Below, in pieces: positions 1 through 8,429 of a stretch of DNA of 64,000 bases (its first letter is position 1; every line of letters begins with the position of its first letter). The notes under the pieces are model-generated. The model was given only the letters and a program-made list of their open reading frames with translations, was not told the DNA's origin and searched no databases. The translations under genes were made by a program, and so were the position numbers. The DNA is from Flavobacterium sp. 140616W15 (GTDB taxonomy: Bacteria > Bacteroidota > Bacteroidia > Flavobacteriales > Flavobacteriaceae): the NCBI RefSeq assembly GCF_003668995.1, contig NZ_CP033068.1, positions 4,526,001 to 4,590,000 of the forward strand, read 5' to 3'.

Positions 1-1451
1 GCTTTTCTCCCTAAATGGTATCCTATTGACAATTATAATACAAGTGTAGAAAAAAGCATCTTGAATGTGACCTATCCTAATAATTTGGGATTCAAAAAAA
101 AGAATTTCAATTGTCAGGATTTGATATAAAAAAGACTACAGATACAAATACTCAGATATCTTACGTAGCTACTAATATATTAGCTCAAAAAAATGAAGAT
201 TATAGTCCTTCATTTAATGAAATTTATCCTTATGTCATGATGGGGCTTGAAAGCTTTCATCTCGAAGGAGTAGATGGAAATGCAACCACATGGCAAGCTT
301 TTGGGAAATGGTATGCGGATAAAATTTTATTAGGCACAACAATTTTGCCAGATGCAACCAAAACTAAAATAAAGGAATTGGTAGGTGATGAAAAAGATCC
401 AGTGAAAAAAGCAAAAATTGTTTATGACTATGTACAAAAAAAATCAAGATATGTAAATATTGCCATTGGTATCGGTGGATGGAAACCAATGTTGGCTAAT
501 GATGTGGATCGTTTAGGTTATGGAGATTGCAAAGCATTAACAAACTATACAAAGGCGCTTTTAGAGGTGGTTGATGTTCCTTCTTATAATACAATTTTAT
601 ATGGAGATAGTTCTAAAACTGATATAGATTCAGACTTTGTTTCTATGCAAGGAAATCATATGATGTTATCAATTCCTAATGGAGACAAGTATATTTGGCT
701 TGAATGCACAAGTCAAGTTGATCCTTTTGGGTATCAAGGTACTTTTACAGATGATAGGAATGTCTTAATAATTAAGCCAGAAGGAGGGGAAATTGTTAGA
801 ACTAAGATTTATGAAGATAAAGGTAATACTCAAATAGCTAAAGGAGTTTATACTATTGATGAGAAAGGTGATTTTTTAGGTTCTATATCAATTGCTTCAG
901 AAGGAGCTAGATACGGCTCTAAAGCAAGAGTTGAGACTTTGCTACCCAACGAAAAAGAGGCGTATTATAAAGAATATTGGAGTAATATTGATAATCTGAA
1001 ATTAGTAAAAATAAACTTAAGTAATGATAAGGAAAATATTCGTTTCACTGAAGGTATTCAGCTAAGCGCAATAAATTATGGAAGGATTACTAATGACAAA
1101 ATGATATTTCCGATAAATCCTTTTAATAGATATAATGGAAGTGTCAATCGTATCAGAAATAGGAAAACACCATTTCAGTTGCAGCGGGGTTATTTGTTTG
1201 CTAATGAAATTGAGATTAACCTTCCTGCTGGTTTTGCTATTGAATTTTTACCTTCAACTTTTGAATTAAAAGGTAAGTTCGGAGAATATAAAACAGAAAT
1301 CATTAAAACGGACAACAATAAACTAATATATAAAAGGAAGATGCTTCTCAATAACGGGAAATATTCTAATAAAGAATACGATGAATATCGCCTTTTTATA
1401 GAGCAGATTAACAAAAATGATAATGCCAAAATTATACTAACCAAGAATTAA
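1..1451 (+). pseudogene. DUF3857/transglutaminase-like protein, 5' partial, apparent frameshift
   Basis: This is the C-terminal part of a DUF3857/transglutaminase-like protein; its start lies before the window. Codons from base 1 read AFLPKWYPIDNYNTS...GFKKK and soon stop, while the frame that continues to the stop at 1449-1451 begins ...KEFQLSGFDIKK. The two join perfectly if one A is added to the A8 run at 94-101. The transglutaminase-like core is visible: a GDCKA motif whose Cys codon is at 528-530, then GNHMML and WLECTSQ, as in the family. The run contains A AAA AAG in the upstream frame, the classical -1 slippery heptamer, so the gene could be a true frameshift product, a pseudogene or a homopolymer sequencing error. 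I think the last is most likely. It lies 3 bp before a second protein of the same kind, suggesting an operon. Cellular role not known; family members here are usually exported. Confidence 0.75.
94..102 (+). other. A-run slippery sequence at the frame change
   Basis: Eight A residues followed by G. Read in the upstream frame this is AAA AAA AAG, containing the heptamer A AAA AAG. A -1 slip here moves exactly into the frame that encodes the rest of the protein. No downstream stem-loop was convincingly seen by eye. Confidence 0.5.
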
Positions 1452-1454
1452 CCT

Positions 1455-3482
1455 ATGAAAATTAACCAATTAACTATCGTCTTTTTCGTTGTATTTTCTT
1501 TTTCGAAAATCACAGCACAAGAATTTAAATTAGGAAAAGTATCCGTCGCAGAATTAGAAGAAAAAGCACATGCTAAAGACACTTCAGCTGTTGCAGCAAT
1601 CTTATATAGAAAGGGAGTTTCTCGTGTTGAATATAGCACGAATGAGGGGTTTGTAATGATGACTAATGTTGAATGTCGAATTAAAATTTATAAAAAAGAA
1701 GGGTACAATTGGGCAAATCAAAATGTATCCTATTATGTAGGAGATAAAATGTCGAGAGAAAGTGTTACTTTTTCGGATGCCGTAACTTATAATTTGGTTG
1801 CTGGTAAGATAGAAAAAGTAAAATTAAAAAGTGATGGTGTATTTGATGAGAATGTAGATAAATATCGTAATCAGAAAAAAATAACAATGCCTAATGTAAA
1901 AGAAGGATCTGTTATTGAGTATAAATACACTATAAAATCTCCAAGTATAGGATCAATGAGAGATTGGTATTTTCAAACCTCTATACCTGTAAATTATTCA
2001 GAATTCACAACACGTATTCCAGAGTATTATGTTTTTAATGCTAAGCAAAAAGGATATATTTTTCCAGTAGTTACAGTTGATAAAGAAACGGCTTCTATTG
2101 TGTTTGTAAATAAAGAAAGATCCGAGCCAGGGGGATTTGGATATGCAATGAAAACTACTTTTTCAAATGAAAAAGTAGATTATGTAGAAACTAAAACTAC
2201 TTATATTGCTAAGAATTTACCAGCGATGAAAGAAGAAGGTTATGTTAATAATATATACAACTATACTTCGGCTATAGAGCATGAATTGTCTGTGAAGAAA
2301 TTCCCAAATAAACCTGTTGAATTATTTTCTGCAGATTGGAATTCAGTTGTCAAAACAATATATAATTATGATAGTTTTGGGCCAGAATTAAATAAAACAG
2401 GATATTTTGAAGATGATTTAAAAGTGTTACTAACAAATGTAAATACTCAAGATGAGAAAATTAAGGCTATACTTAACTTTGTAAAATCGAGAGTTAACTG
2501 GAACGGATATTCTGATTACGGATGCGATAATGGAGTTAAAAAAGCTTATAAGGAGAAAACAGGTAATATAGCAGATATAAATCTTATGTTGACTGCTATG
2601 TTGCGTTTTTCAGGATTAAAAGCAAACCCAGTTTTAGTGAGTACTCGCTCTAACGGAATTGCAATGTTTCCTAATCGAACGGCTTTTAATTATGTAATTG
2701 CAGCTGTAGAAACGGATAAAGGTGTTATTTTGTTAGATGGGTCAAGTAAATTTTCTACTCCTAATATTTTGCCTTTTAGAGCTTTAAATTGGATGGGAAG
2801 ATTAATACGTAAAGACGGAACTTCTGAGGAAGTTGATTTAATGCCTAATAAACAGTCATTTGATAATATCGCGATTAATTATAGTGTGACTCCAGAGGGA
2901 GGTGTCGTAGGTAAGACAAGAAGACAGTACACGGATTATAATGCAATGATATTTAGAAATAATGTTGATAATGTTAAAGAGGATTCTTACTTAGAAAAGT
3001 TAGAAAATGAGAATGACAAAATTGAAATAAGTGAATATAATAGATTAAACGAAAAAGAATTTGAGTTGCCTACTGTCGAAAATTTTTCATTTACAGGTTC
3101 TAATTTATGTGAAGTTATAGGTGGGAAAATTTATATAAGTCCAATGTTATTTTATACTCAAAAGGAAAACCCATTTAAGCAAGAAAAGAGAGAATATCCT
3201 GTAGATTATGGTTTTCCTTCATCTGATAAATATAATATAACAATTCAAATTCCTGATGGTTATATGGTAGAGTCACTTCCTGAGCCAGTTGCAATAGCTA
3301 TGGAAGAGAATCTAGGGACTTTTAAATTTATGGCTGCTGTCAGTCAGAATACTTTACAATTGGTAGTTACACATCAGATAAATGCAGCCATTATACCAGC
3401 AGAATATTATTCGATGTTGCAAGGATATTACAAAGGAATGGTTGATAAAGTGAACGAAAAAATAGTTTTAAAAAGAATATAA
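1455..3482 (+). CDS. Exported DUF3857/transglutaminase-like protein, probably catalytically inactive
   Basis: A 675-residue protein with an N-terminal signal peptide (hydrophobic stretch, cleavage near ITAQ). The first ~300 residues resemble DUF3857 (beta-rich, with NVKEGSVIEYKYTIKSP) and a transglutaminase-like segment follows around residues 330-440. In active members the core helix carries Cys in a G-x-C-A-D-I-N type motif; here it reads GNIADINLML, with Ile372 where Cys is expected, so I infer no thiol catalysis. The C-terminal third is beta-rich, with a final DUF3858-like region. It starts 3 bp after the upstream paralogue and ends 3 bp before the MazG-like gene, so the three are probably co-transcribed. 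Family members are common, poorly characterised periplasmic or surface proteins of Bacteroidota. No specific function can be given. Confidence 0.85.
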   Translation: MKINQLTIVFFVVFSFSKITAQEFKLGKVSVAELEEKAHAKDTSAVAAILYRKGVSRVEYSTNEGFVMMTNVECRIKIYKKEGYNWANQNVSYYVGDKMSRESVTFSDAVTYNLVAGKIEKVKLKSDGVFDENVDKYRNQKKITMPNVKEGSVIEYKYTIKSPSIGSMRDWYFQTSIPVNYSEFTTRIPEYYVFNAKQKGYIFPVVTVDKETASIVFVNKERSEPGGFGYAMKTTFSNEKVDYVETKTTYIAKNLPAMKEEGYVNNIYNYTSAIEHELSVKKFPNKPVELFSADWNSVVKTIYNYDSFGPELNKTGYFEDDLKVLLTNVNTQDEKIKAILNFVKSRVNWNGYSDYGCDNGVKKAYKEKTGNIADINLMLTAMLRFSGLKANPVLVSTRSNGIAMFPNRTAFNYVIAAVETDKGVILLDGSSKFSTPNILPFRALNWMGRLIRKDGTSEEVDLMPNKQSFDNIAINYSVTPEGGVVGKTRRQYTDYNAMIFRNNVDNVKEDSYLEKLENENDKIEISEYNRLNEKEFELPTVENFSFTGSNLCEVIGGKIYISPMLFYTQKENPFKQEKREYPVDYGFPSSDKYNITIQIPDGYMVESLPEPVAIAMEENLGTFKFMAAVSQNTLQLVVTHQINAAIIPAEYYSMLQGYYKGMVDKVNEKIVLKRI

Positions 3483-3485
3483 AAA

Positions 3486-3812
3486 ATGGATTTAAAAAAC
3501 GCGCAACTAGATGTTGACACTTGGATAAAGGAACACGGAGTTAGATATTTTAATGAGCTAACCAATATGGCGCAGCTTACTGAGGAAGTAGGGGAAGTGG
3601 CTAGGATTATTGCACGTCGATATGGTGAGCAATCAGAAAAAGAAAGCGATAAGAACAAAGATCTTGGTGAAGAATTAGCCGATGTAGTTTTTGTAGTTTT
3701 ATGTTTAGCAAATCAAACAGGAATTGATTTGCAGGCTGCTTTTGATAAAAAAATGGATTTAAAGTCTATTCGTGATAAAGACCGTCATAAAAACAACGAT
3801 AAATTAAAATAA
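3486..3812 (+). CDS. MazG-like nucleotide pyrophosphohydrolase
   Basis: A 108-residue all-alpha protein of the MazG/iMazG superfamily, which hydrolyses nucleoside triphosphates to monophosphate and pyrophosphate using Mg2+. The metal-binding signature is present: EExxE at residues 33-37 (EEVGE) and a second helix with E63 and D66 (GEELADVVF). The length fits the single-domain type, which acts as a cytoplasmic dimer or tetramer and probably cleans the nucleotide pool. It follows the DUF3857 protein by 3 bp, and aroA comes next with its own promoter. The exact substrate (dCTP, dUTP or another) cannot be read from the sequence. Confidence 0.88.
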   Translation: MDLKNAQLDVDTWIKEHGVRYFNELTNMAQLTEEVGEVARIIARRYGEQSEKESDKNKDLGEELADVVFVVLCLANQTGIDLQAAFDKKMDLKSIRDKDRHKNNDKLK

Positions 3813-3834
3813 TGTGATAAGTTAAGGTAAAGCT

Positions 3835-3864
3835 TTGGAGTATCCTTTTTTTAAAATAAATTTG
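3835..3864 (+). promoter_or_regulatory. Bacteroidota-type promoter for aroA
   Basis: TTG at 3835-3837, then a 19 bp spacer, then TAAATTTG at 3857-3864, matching the TTG/TAnnTTTG consensus. The aroA start codon lies about 30 bp downstream. Confidence 0.65.
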
Positions 3865-3893
3865 CCAAAACGCATAAAAACAATCACCCTACA

Positions 3894-5123
3894 ATGAATT
3901 TACTATTAAAAACATCTCAAGCTAATTTACAAGGACAAATTGCAGTAACTGGCTCCAAAAGCGAAACAAATCGATTGTTGTTGTTGCAGGCTTTGTTTCC
4001 CAATATTAGTTTAGCAAATACATCAAATTCTGATGATAGCGAAGTAATGCAAAAAGCATTAGTTGGTAATGAGGAAATAGTAGATATTCATCATGCAGGA
4101 ACAGCAATGCGTTTTTTAACGGCATATTTTGCAGTTAATGAAGGTAGAGAAGTTGTAATGACAGGCTCAAGCAGAATGCAGGAACGCCCGATTAAGATTC
4201 TTGTTGAAGCTTTGGCTCAGTTAGGCGTAGAGATTTCATACTTAAAAGACGAAGGATATCCTCCAATTCGAATTAAAGGAAAGAGAATAACAGCCTCAAA
4301 AGTTACTTTAGCTGCCAACGTAAGTAGTCAGTATATATCAGCATTATTGCTTGTAGCACCTAAATTAGAAAATGGTTTAGAATTGACTTTAGAAGGAGAG
4401 ATTACTTCTATACCTTATATTAAAATGACTTTGGCTCTGCTTAATGATTTAGAAATTCAGACTAGTTTTGAAGGAAATGTAATTAAAGTATATCCAAAAG
4501 CAGAGGTGGTTACAAAAGAAATGGTTGTTGAGTCAGATTGGAGTTCAGCTTCATACTTTTTTAGTTTGGTTGCTCTTGCTGATACAGCCTCGATCACCCT
4601 TAGTAGTTACAAAGAAGATAGCTTGCAAGGAGATTCTGCATTGACATCGATTTACGAGAAAATGGGAGTTCAAACTACATTTCAGGATAATAAAATGACT
4701 TTGGTAAAACAGACTGATTTTAAATTTGAAACTGTAAATTTCGAGCTAAACAATACTCCAGACATTGCGCAAACTATTGTAGTTACTTGTTTAGGTTTAG
4801 GGATAGGTTGTCATTTAACGGGTTTACATACTTTAAAAATTAAAGAAACAGACAGACTTGAAGCGTTAAGAATAGAACTAACTAAATTGGGAGCAGCTAT
4901 TTCGGTTACCAATGATAGTTTAACACTTATTGCTACAAATGAGATTAATCCAAATGTAAAAATCGCTACTTATAATGACCATCGTATGGCGATGGCATTT
5001 GCTCCACTAGCATTAAAAGTGCCAATAATTATAGAAGAAGCAGGGGTGGTTTCTAAATCGTATCCAGATTTTTGGAAAGATTTAACAAATTTAGGATTTG
5101 AGACAGCAGAAATAGTTGCGTAA
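3894..5123 (+). CDS. aroA: 3-phosphoshikimate 1-carboxyvinyltransferase (EPSP synthase)
   Basis: EPSP synthase, 409 residues, joins shikimate-3-phosphate and phosphoenolpyruvate in the sixth step of the shikimate pathway to chorismate. Recognisable parts are GSKSETNR (phosphate and shikimate-3-phosphate binding) near the N-terminus, HHAGTAMRF (the usual NAGTAMR loop, with His in place of Asn), RMQERPI, SSQYISALLL, the late KETDRLEAL segment and the C-terminal DHRMAMAF motif. The length is slightly short for the family (about 425-440), as is common in Flavobacteria. A good promoter precedes it and the neighbouring genes are unrelated, so it is probably a single-gene unit. Cytoplasmic. Confidence 0.95.
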   Translation: MNLLLKTSQANLQGQIAVTGSKSETNRLLLLQALFPNISLANTSNSDDSEVMQKALVGNEEIVDIHHAGTAMRFLTAYFAVNEGREVVMTGSSRMQERPIKILVEALAQLGVEISYLKDEGYPPIRIKGKRITASKVTLAANVSSQYISALLLVAPKLENGLELTLEGEITSIPYIKMTLALLNDLEIQTSFEGNVIKVYPKAEVVTKEMVVESDWSSASYFFSLVALADTASITLSSYKEDSLQGDSALTSIYEKMGVQTTFQDNKMTLVKQTDFKFETVNFELNNTPDIAQTIVVTCLGLGIGCHLTGLHTLKIKETDRLEALRIELTKLGAAISVTNDSLTLIATNEINPNVKIATYNDHRMAMAFAPLALKVPIIIEEAGVVSKSYPDFWKDLTNLGFETAEIVA

Positions 5124-5199
5124 TAATCAATGTTTACGGCTAAAAACAGGAATAAACTTTGAAGTTTGTAATTTTTAAACTAAATAAAAGCCAAAAGAC

Positions 5200-5231
5200 T
5201 TGACAACGCCTATCTCACAGTCGTATATTTG
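5200..5231 (+). promoter_or_regulatory. Promoter for queA
   Basis: TTG at 5200-5202 (part of TTGAC), a 21 bp spacer, and a perfect TATATTTG at 5224-5231. The queA start is 21 bp further on, giving a short leader. Confidence 0.75.
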
Positions 5232-5252
5232 CACTCTAAATAAATAGACTAC

Positions 5253-6302
5253 ATGAAATTATCTCATTTTCAATTTAATTTACCAAAAGAACTTTTAGCT
5301 GAATTTCCAGCTGAAAACAGAGATGAATCTCGTTTGATGGTAATTGATCGTAAAAAACAAACTATAGAGCACAAAATGTTCAAAGATGTAATCAATTACT
5401 TTGATGATGGTGATGTTCTTATTTTAAATAATACCAAAGTTTTTCCTGCTCGTCTGTACGGGAACAAAGAAAAAACTGGAGCAAGAATTGAAGTTTTCTT
5501 ATTAAGAGAACTTAATTCAGAGCAACGCCTTTGGGATGTTTTGGTTGATCCAGCTCGTAAAATCCGTATCGGAAATAAATTATACTTTGGTGATGACGAT
5601 TCGTTGGTTGCTGAGGTAATCGATAATACTACTTCTCGTGGTAGAACATTACGTTTCCTTTATGATGGTTCTTACGAAGAATTCAGAAATAAATTAACAG
5701 AACTTGGAGAAACTCCAATTCCTAAATATATCAGTAGAGACGTAACTCCAGAAGATGCTGAAAGATATCAAACGATATACGCTAAAGAAGAAGGAGCTGT
5801 TGCAGCACCAACTGCTGGACTGCATTTCTCAAAACACCTTTTGAAAAAACTAGAAATTAAAGGAATAAAATTTGCAGAAGTAACACTTCACGTAGGTTTA
5901 GGAACTTTTAATCCTGTTGAGGTTGAAGATTTATCAAAACACAAAATGGATTCAGAAGAGTTAATTATTACTCCAGAAGCTTGTGAAATTGTTAATAATG
6001 CAAAAGCAAAGAAAAAACGTATTTGTGCTGTAGGAACAACTTCAATGCGTGCTATTGAAAGTTCTGTTTCATCACAAAATACATTAAATCCTTTTGAAGG
6101 GTGGACAAATAAATTTATTTTCCCTCCTCATGATTTTAGTATTGCAAATTGTATGATTACAAATTTCCATACACCAAAATCAACATTATTAATGATGATT
6201 TCTGCATTTTGTGGACATGATTTAATGAAAAGAGCATATGATGAAGCTATAAAAGAAGGATATAAATTCTACTCTTATGGTGATGCAATGCTTATTATCT
6301 AA
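5253..6302 (+). CDS. queA: S-adenosylmethionine:tRNA ribosyltransferase-isomerase
   Basis: QueA, 349 residues, transfers and isomerises the ribosyl part of S-adenosylmethionine onto preQ1 in tRNA to make epoxyqueuosine, the penultimate step of queuosine synthesis for GUN-anticodon tRNAs. Typical segments run the whole length: [22 protein letters not shown] at the start, [44 protein letters not shown] and the C-terminal [15 protein letters not shown]. It has its own promoter and is followed by a clear terminator, so it is monocistronic. queE, an earlier enzyme of the same pathway, lies at 23.8 kb in this window. Confidence 0.96.
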   Translation: MKLSHFQFNLPKELLAEFPAENRDESRLMVIDRKKQTIEHKMFKDVINYFDDGDVLILNNTKVFPARLYGNKEKTGARIEVFLLRELNSEQRLWDVLVDPARKIRIGNKLYFGDDDSLVAEVIDNTTSRGRTLRFLYDGSYEEFRNKLTELGETPIPKYISRDVTPEDAERYQTIYAKEEGAVAAPTAGLHFSKHLLKKLEIKGIKFAEVTLHVGLGTFNPVEVEDLSKHKMDSEELIITPEACEIVNNAKAKKKRICAVGTTSMRAIESSVSSQNTLNPFEGWTNKFIFPPHDFSIANCMITNFHTPKSTLLMMISAFCGHDLMKRAYDEAIKEGYKFYSYGDAMLII

Positions 6303-6330
6303 GAAATATACAATAAGGTTAATTCATAAG

Positions 6331-6359
6331 TCTCGCTAGTAATAGCGAGATTTTTTTTT
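6331..6359 (+). terminator. Rho-independent terminator after queA
   Basis: Stem TCTCGCTA (6331-6338), loop GTAA, stem TAGCGAGA (6343-6350), followed by nine T residues. Confidence 0.92.
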
Positions 6360-6395
6360 GACTAATCTTTAACACAGGCTTATAGCTTTCTTTTT

Positions 6396-6424
6396 TTGTG
6401 TTAGGTCTTTTTTTTCTACATTTA
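6396..6424 (+). promoter_or_regulatory. Probable promoter for kynU
   Basis: TTG at 6396-6398, 18 bp spacer, TACATTTA at 6417-6424, one base from TAnnTTTG. Its position argues that translation starts at the ATG at 6443 and not at the in-frame GTG at 6398. Confidence 0.5.
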
Positions 6425-6442
6425 CCAAACAAAATTCAAACA

Positions 6443-7717
6443 ATGACTTTCGAAAACACCCGCGAATTTGCTCAAAAGCTTGATTCACAAGATATATTAA
6501 ATAAATATCAGGATGAATTTATTTTTCCTGAAGTGAATAATAAAAAGGTTATTTATTTTACTGGAAATTCTTTAGGATTGCAACCTAAACGTACAAAATC
6601 TTACGTTGATGAAGTAATGTCTGATTGGGCAAATCTAGCCGTTGAAGGCCATTTTTATGCTGAAAAACCTTGGTGGGATTATCAGGAACGTTTTGCTAAG
6701 CCACTTAGTAAAATTGTAGGAGCTTTGCCAAGTGAAGTTACTGTGATGAATACATTAACAGTTAACCTTCACTTATTGATGGTTTCTTTTTATAGACCAA
6801 CAGCAACAAGATATAAGATTATTTGTGAAGAAAAAGCATTTCCATCAGATCAATATATGTTTCAAAGTCAGGTACATTTTCATGGCTATAAAACAGAAGA
6901 TACTATTGTAGAAATTAAGCGTCGTGAAGGAGAGCACAATATCCGATTAGAAGATATTTTGGCAAAAATTGAAGAAGTAGGAGATGAATTGGCTTTGGTA
7001 TTAATTGGAGGAGTGAATTATTACACAGGGCAAGTTTTTGATATGAAAACGATTACTGCAGCTGGGCAAAAAGTAGGAGCCAAAGTAGGTTGGGATTTAG
7101 CACATGCAGCAGGAAATATAAAATTAGAATTGCACGATTGGAATGTTGATTTCGCCGCTTGGTGTAGTTACAAATATATGAACTCAGGGCCAGGAAATGC
7201 ATCTGGTTGCTTTGTGCACGAAAAACATCACAACAATCCAGATTTGCCACGTTTTGCAGGTTGGTGGGGACATAATAAAGAGCGACGTTTTAAAATGGAA
7301 CCCAATTTTGATCCAGTTCATGGAGCAGATGGTTGGCAGATAAGTAATTTACCAGTATTATCTTTAGCACCTTACCTAGCATCAGTAGAAATGTTTGATG
7401 AAGTAGGAATGGATGCTCTAATTGCAAAAAGAGACACCATAACAGCTTATTTAGAGTTTATTCTACATGAAATAGATAAAGAAGTAAAAGGTAACTTTGA
7501 AGTTATTACTCCTGCTAACCCTAAGGAAAGAGCATCACAACTATCTGTGTTTTTGCATGGAGAAGGACGCAGTTTATTTGATTATTTAATGAAAAATGGT
7601 GCTATTACTGATTGGCGTGAACCTAACGTTATTCGTTTAGCTCCAGTTCCGTTGTATTGTTCTTTTGAAGATATGTATGAATTTGGACAAGTTTTAAAAA
7701 GAGGAATTTTAGAATAA
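6443..7717 (+). CDS. kynU: Kynureninase
   Basis: Kynureninase, a PLP enzyme of fold type I, cleaves kynurenine or 3-hydroxykynurenine to anthranilate or 3-hydroxyanthranilate plus alanine. From the ATG at 6443 the protein is 424 residues, the usual size. Diagnostic stretches are YFTGNSLGLQPK, MNTLTVNLHLLM, KVGWDLAHAAGN and AAWCSYKYMNSGPG, in which Lys244 should form the Schiff base with PLP. The C-terminal WREPNVIRLAPVPLY motif is also typical. An in-frame GTG at 6398 would add 15 residues, but it lies inside the promoter. kmo, the preceding step of the pathway, is 7 kb away on the same strand; 3-hydroxyanthranilate dioxygenase and tryptophan dioxygenase genes are not in the window. Confidence 0.95.
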   Translation: MTFENTREFAQKLDSQDILNKYQDEFIFPEVNNKKVIYFTGNSLGLQPKRTKSYVDEVMSDWANLAVEGHFYAEKPWWDYQERFAKPLSKIVGALPSEVTVMNTLTVNLHLLMVSFYRPTATRYKIICEEKAFPSDQYMFQSQVHFHGYKTEDTIVEIKRREGEHNIRLEDILAKIEEVGDELALVLIGGVNYYTGQVFDMKTITAAGQKVGAKVGWDLAHAAGNIKLELHDWNVDFAAWCSYKYMNSGPGNASGCFVHEKHHNNPDLPRFAGWWGHNKERRFKMEPNFDPVHGADGWQISNLPVLSLAPYLASVEMFDEVGMDALIAKRDTITAYLEFILHEIDKEVKGNFEVITPANPKERASQLSVFLHGEGRSLFDYLMKNGAITDWREPNVIRLAPVPLYCSFEDMYEFGQVLKRGILE

Positions 7718-7744
7718 TCTAAATTTAAATAAATAAAATATTTT

Positions 7745-7786
7745 AAAGTCAGTTAATTCAAATGTTATGAGTTGGCTGACTTTTTT
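7745..7786 (+). terminator. Terminator after kynU
   Basis: AAAGTCAGTTAA (7745-7756) pairs with TTGGCTGACTTT (7772-7783) allowing two G-U pairs, followed by a T tract to 7786. Confidence 0.75.
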
Positions 7787-7887
7787 GCATCGTTTAATTT
7801 TATAACGATCTCTTGAAATTATGTAATCACATACAAAAAGTTTAGGCTTTACTTTGCTATGTTAGTAAGAACCTAAAAATTACAATC

Positions 7888-8322
7888 ATGAAAACATTAT
7901 ATTTAATACTATTCTCTTTTGCGATTATCTCGTGTCAGAATCAAGGGAAGATAGATATTCAGAAAGCTAAACAAGCGAGTATTGACTCTATGAAAGTTGA
8001 AATTAATAAGCAAAAAGTTATTGATTCAATGAAAACAGAGATGGCAAAAGTTCAGGAAGAGAAGGAGAAAGCTCAGATAGAAGCAGTACCACAAAAGGTA
8101 GTAGTGGTTAATCAACAAGCACCAGCTGTTGCTGCCGCGCCAAAGAAAAAAGGATGGAGTTCGACTGCAAAAGGAGCTGTAATTGGAGCTGGAGTAGGAG
8201 CTGTTACTGGAGCAATTATCAGTAAGAAAAAAGGGGAAGGTGCAATAATAGGAGGATTAGCAGGTGCAGGAGTTGGAGCAGGAACTGGAGCAATTATAGA
8301 TGGGAAAAAGAAAAAAGAATAG
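7888..8322 (+). CDS. Glycine-zipper lipoprotein (YMGG-like)
   Basis: A small 144-residue protein. Residues 1-16 are a lipoprotein signal with lipobox IISC, so Cys16 is probably lipidated. Residues 20-65 are charged and probably helical, with the imperfect repeat IDSMKxE occurring twice. An Ala/Val/Pro linker follows. Residues 90-140 are a glycine zipper with repeated GAxxGAGVGAxTGA units (AVIGAGVGAVTGAII, then GGLAGAGVGAGTGAII), as in YMGG-like and OmpA-like glycine-zipper domains that insert into membranes. The Lys-rich tail ends at KKKKE. It is flanked by terminators, so it is probably expressed alone. Function unknown; the family is linked to envelope integrity or stress. Confidence 0.8.
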   Translation: MKTLYLILFSFAIISCQNQGKIDIQKAKQASIDSMKVEINKQKVIDSMKTEMAKVQEEKEKAQIEAVPQKVVVVNQQAPAVAAAPKKKGWSSTAKGAVIGAGVGAVTGAIISKKKGEGAIIGGLAGAGVGAGTGAIIDGKKKKE

Positions 8323-8370
8323 AAGAGACTACTATTCTTCGAATAAATGTTAGTTATATTCAAATAGAAA

Positions 8371-8404
8371 AACCACCTCAAATTAATTTTAGAGGTGGTT
8401 TTTT
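8371..8404. terminator. Hairpin terminator between convergent genes
   Basis: AACCACCTC (8371-8379) and GAGGTGGTT (8392-8400) with a 12-nt loop, A-rich on the left and T-rich on the right, so it can serve both the lipoprotein gene and the convergent minus-strand gene. Confidence 0.85.
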
Positions 8405-8429
8405 GCACAATAAAGAAAAAAATTAATTG

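Noticed and set aside
6398..6442. Upstream GTG start for kynU
   Set aside because: It lies inside the probable promoter, and the ATG at 6443 gives the usual length.
8112..8408. Minus-strand 98-codon frame opposite the glycine-zipper gene
   Set aside because: Ala/Pro-rich mirror of the glycine repeats; a shadow frame.
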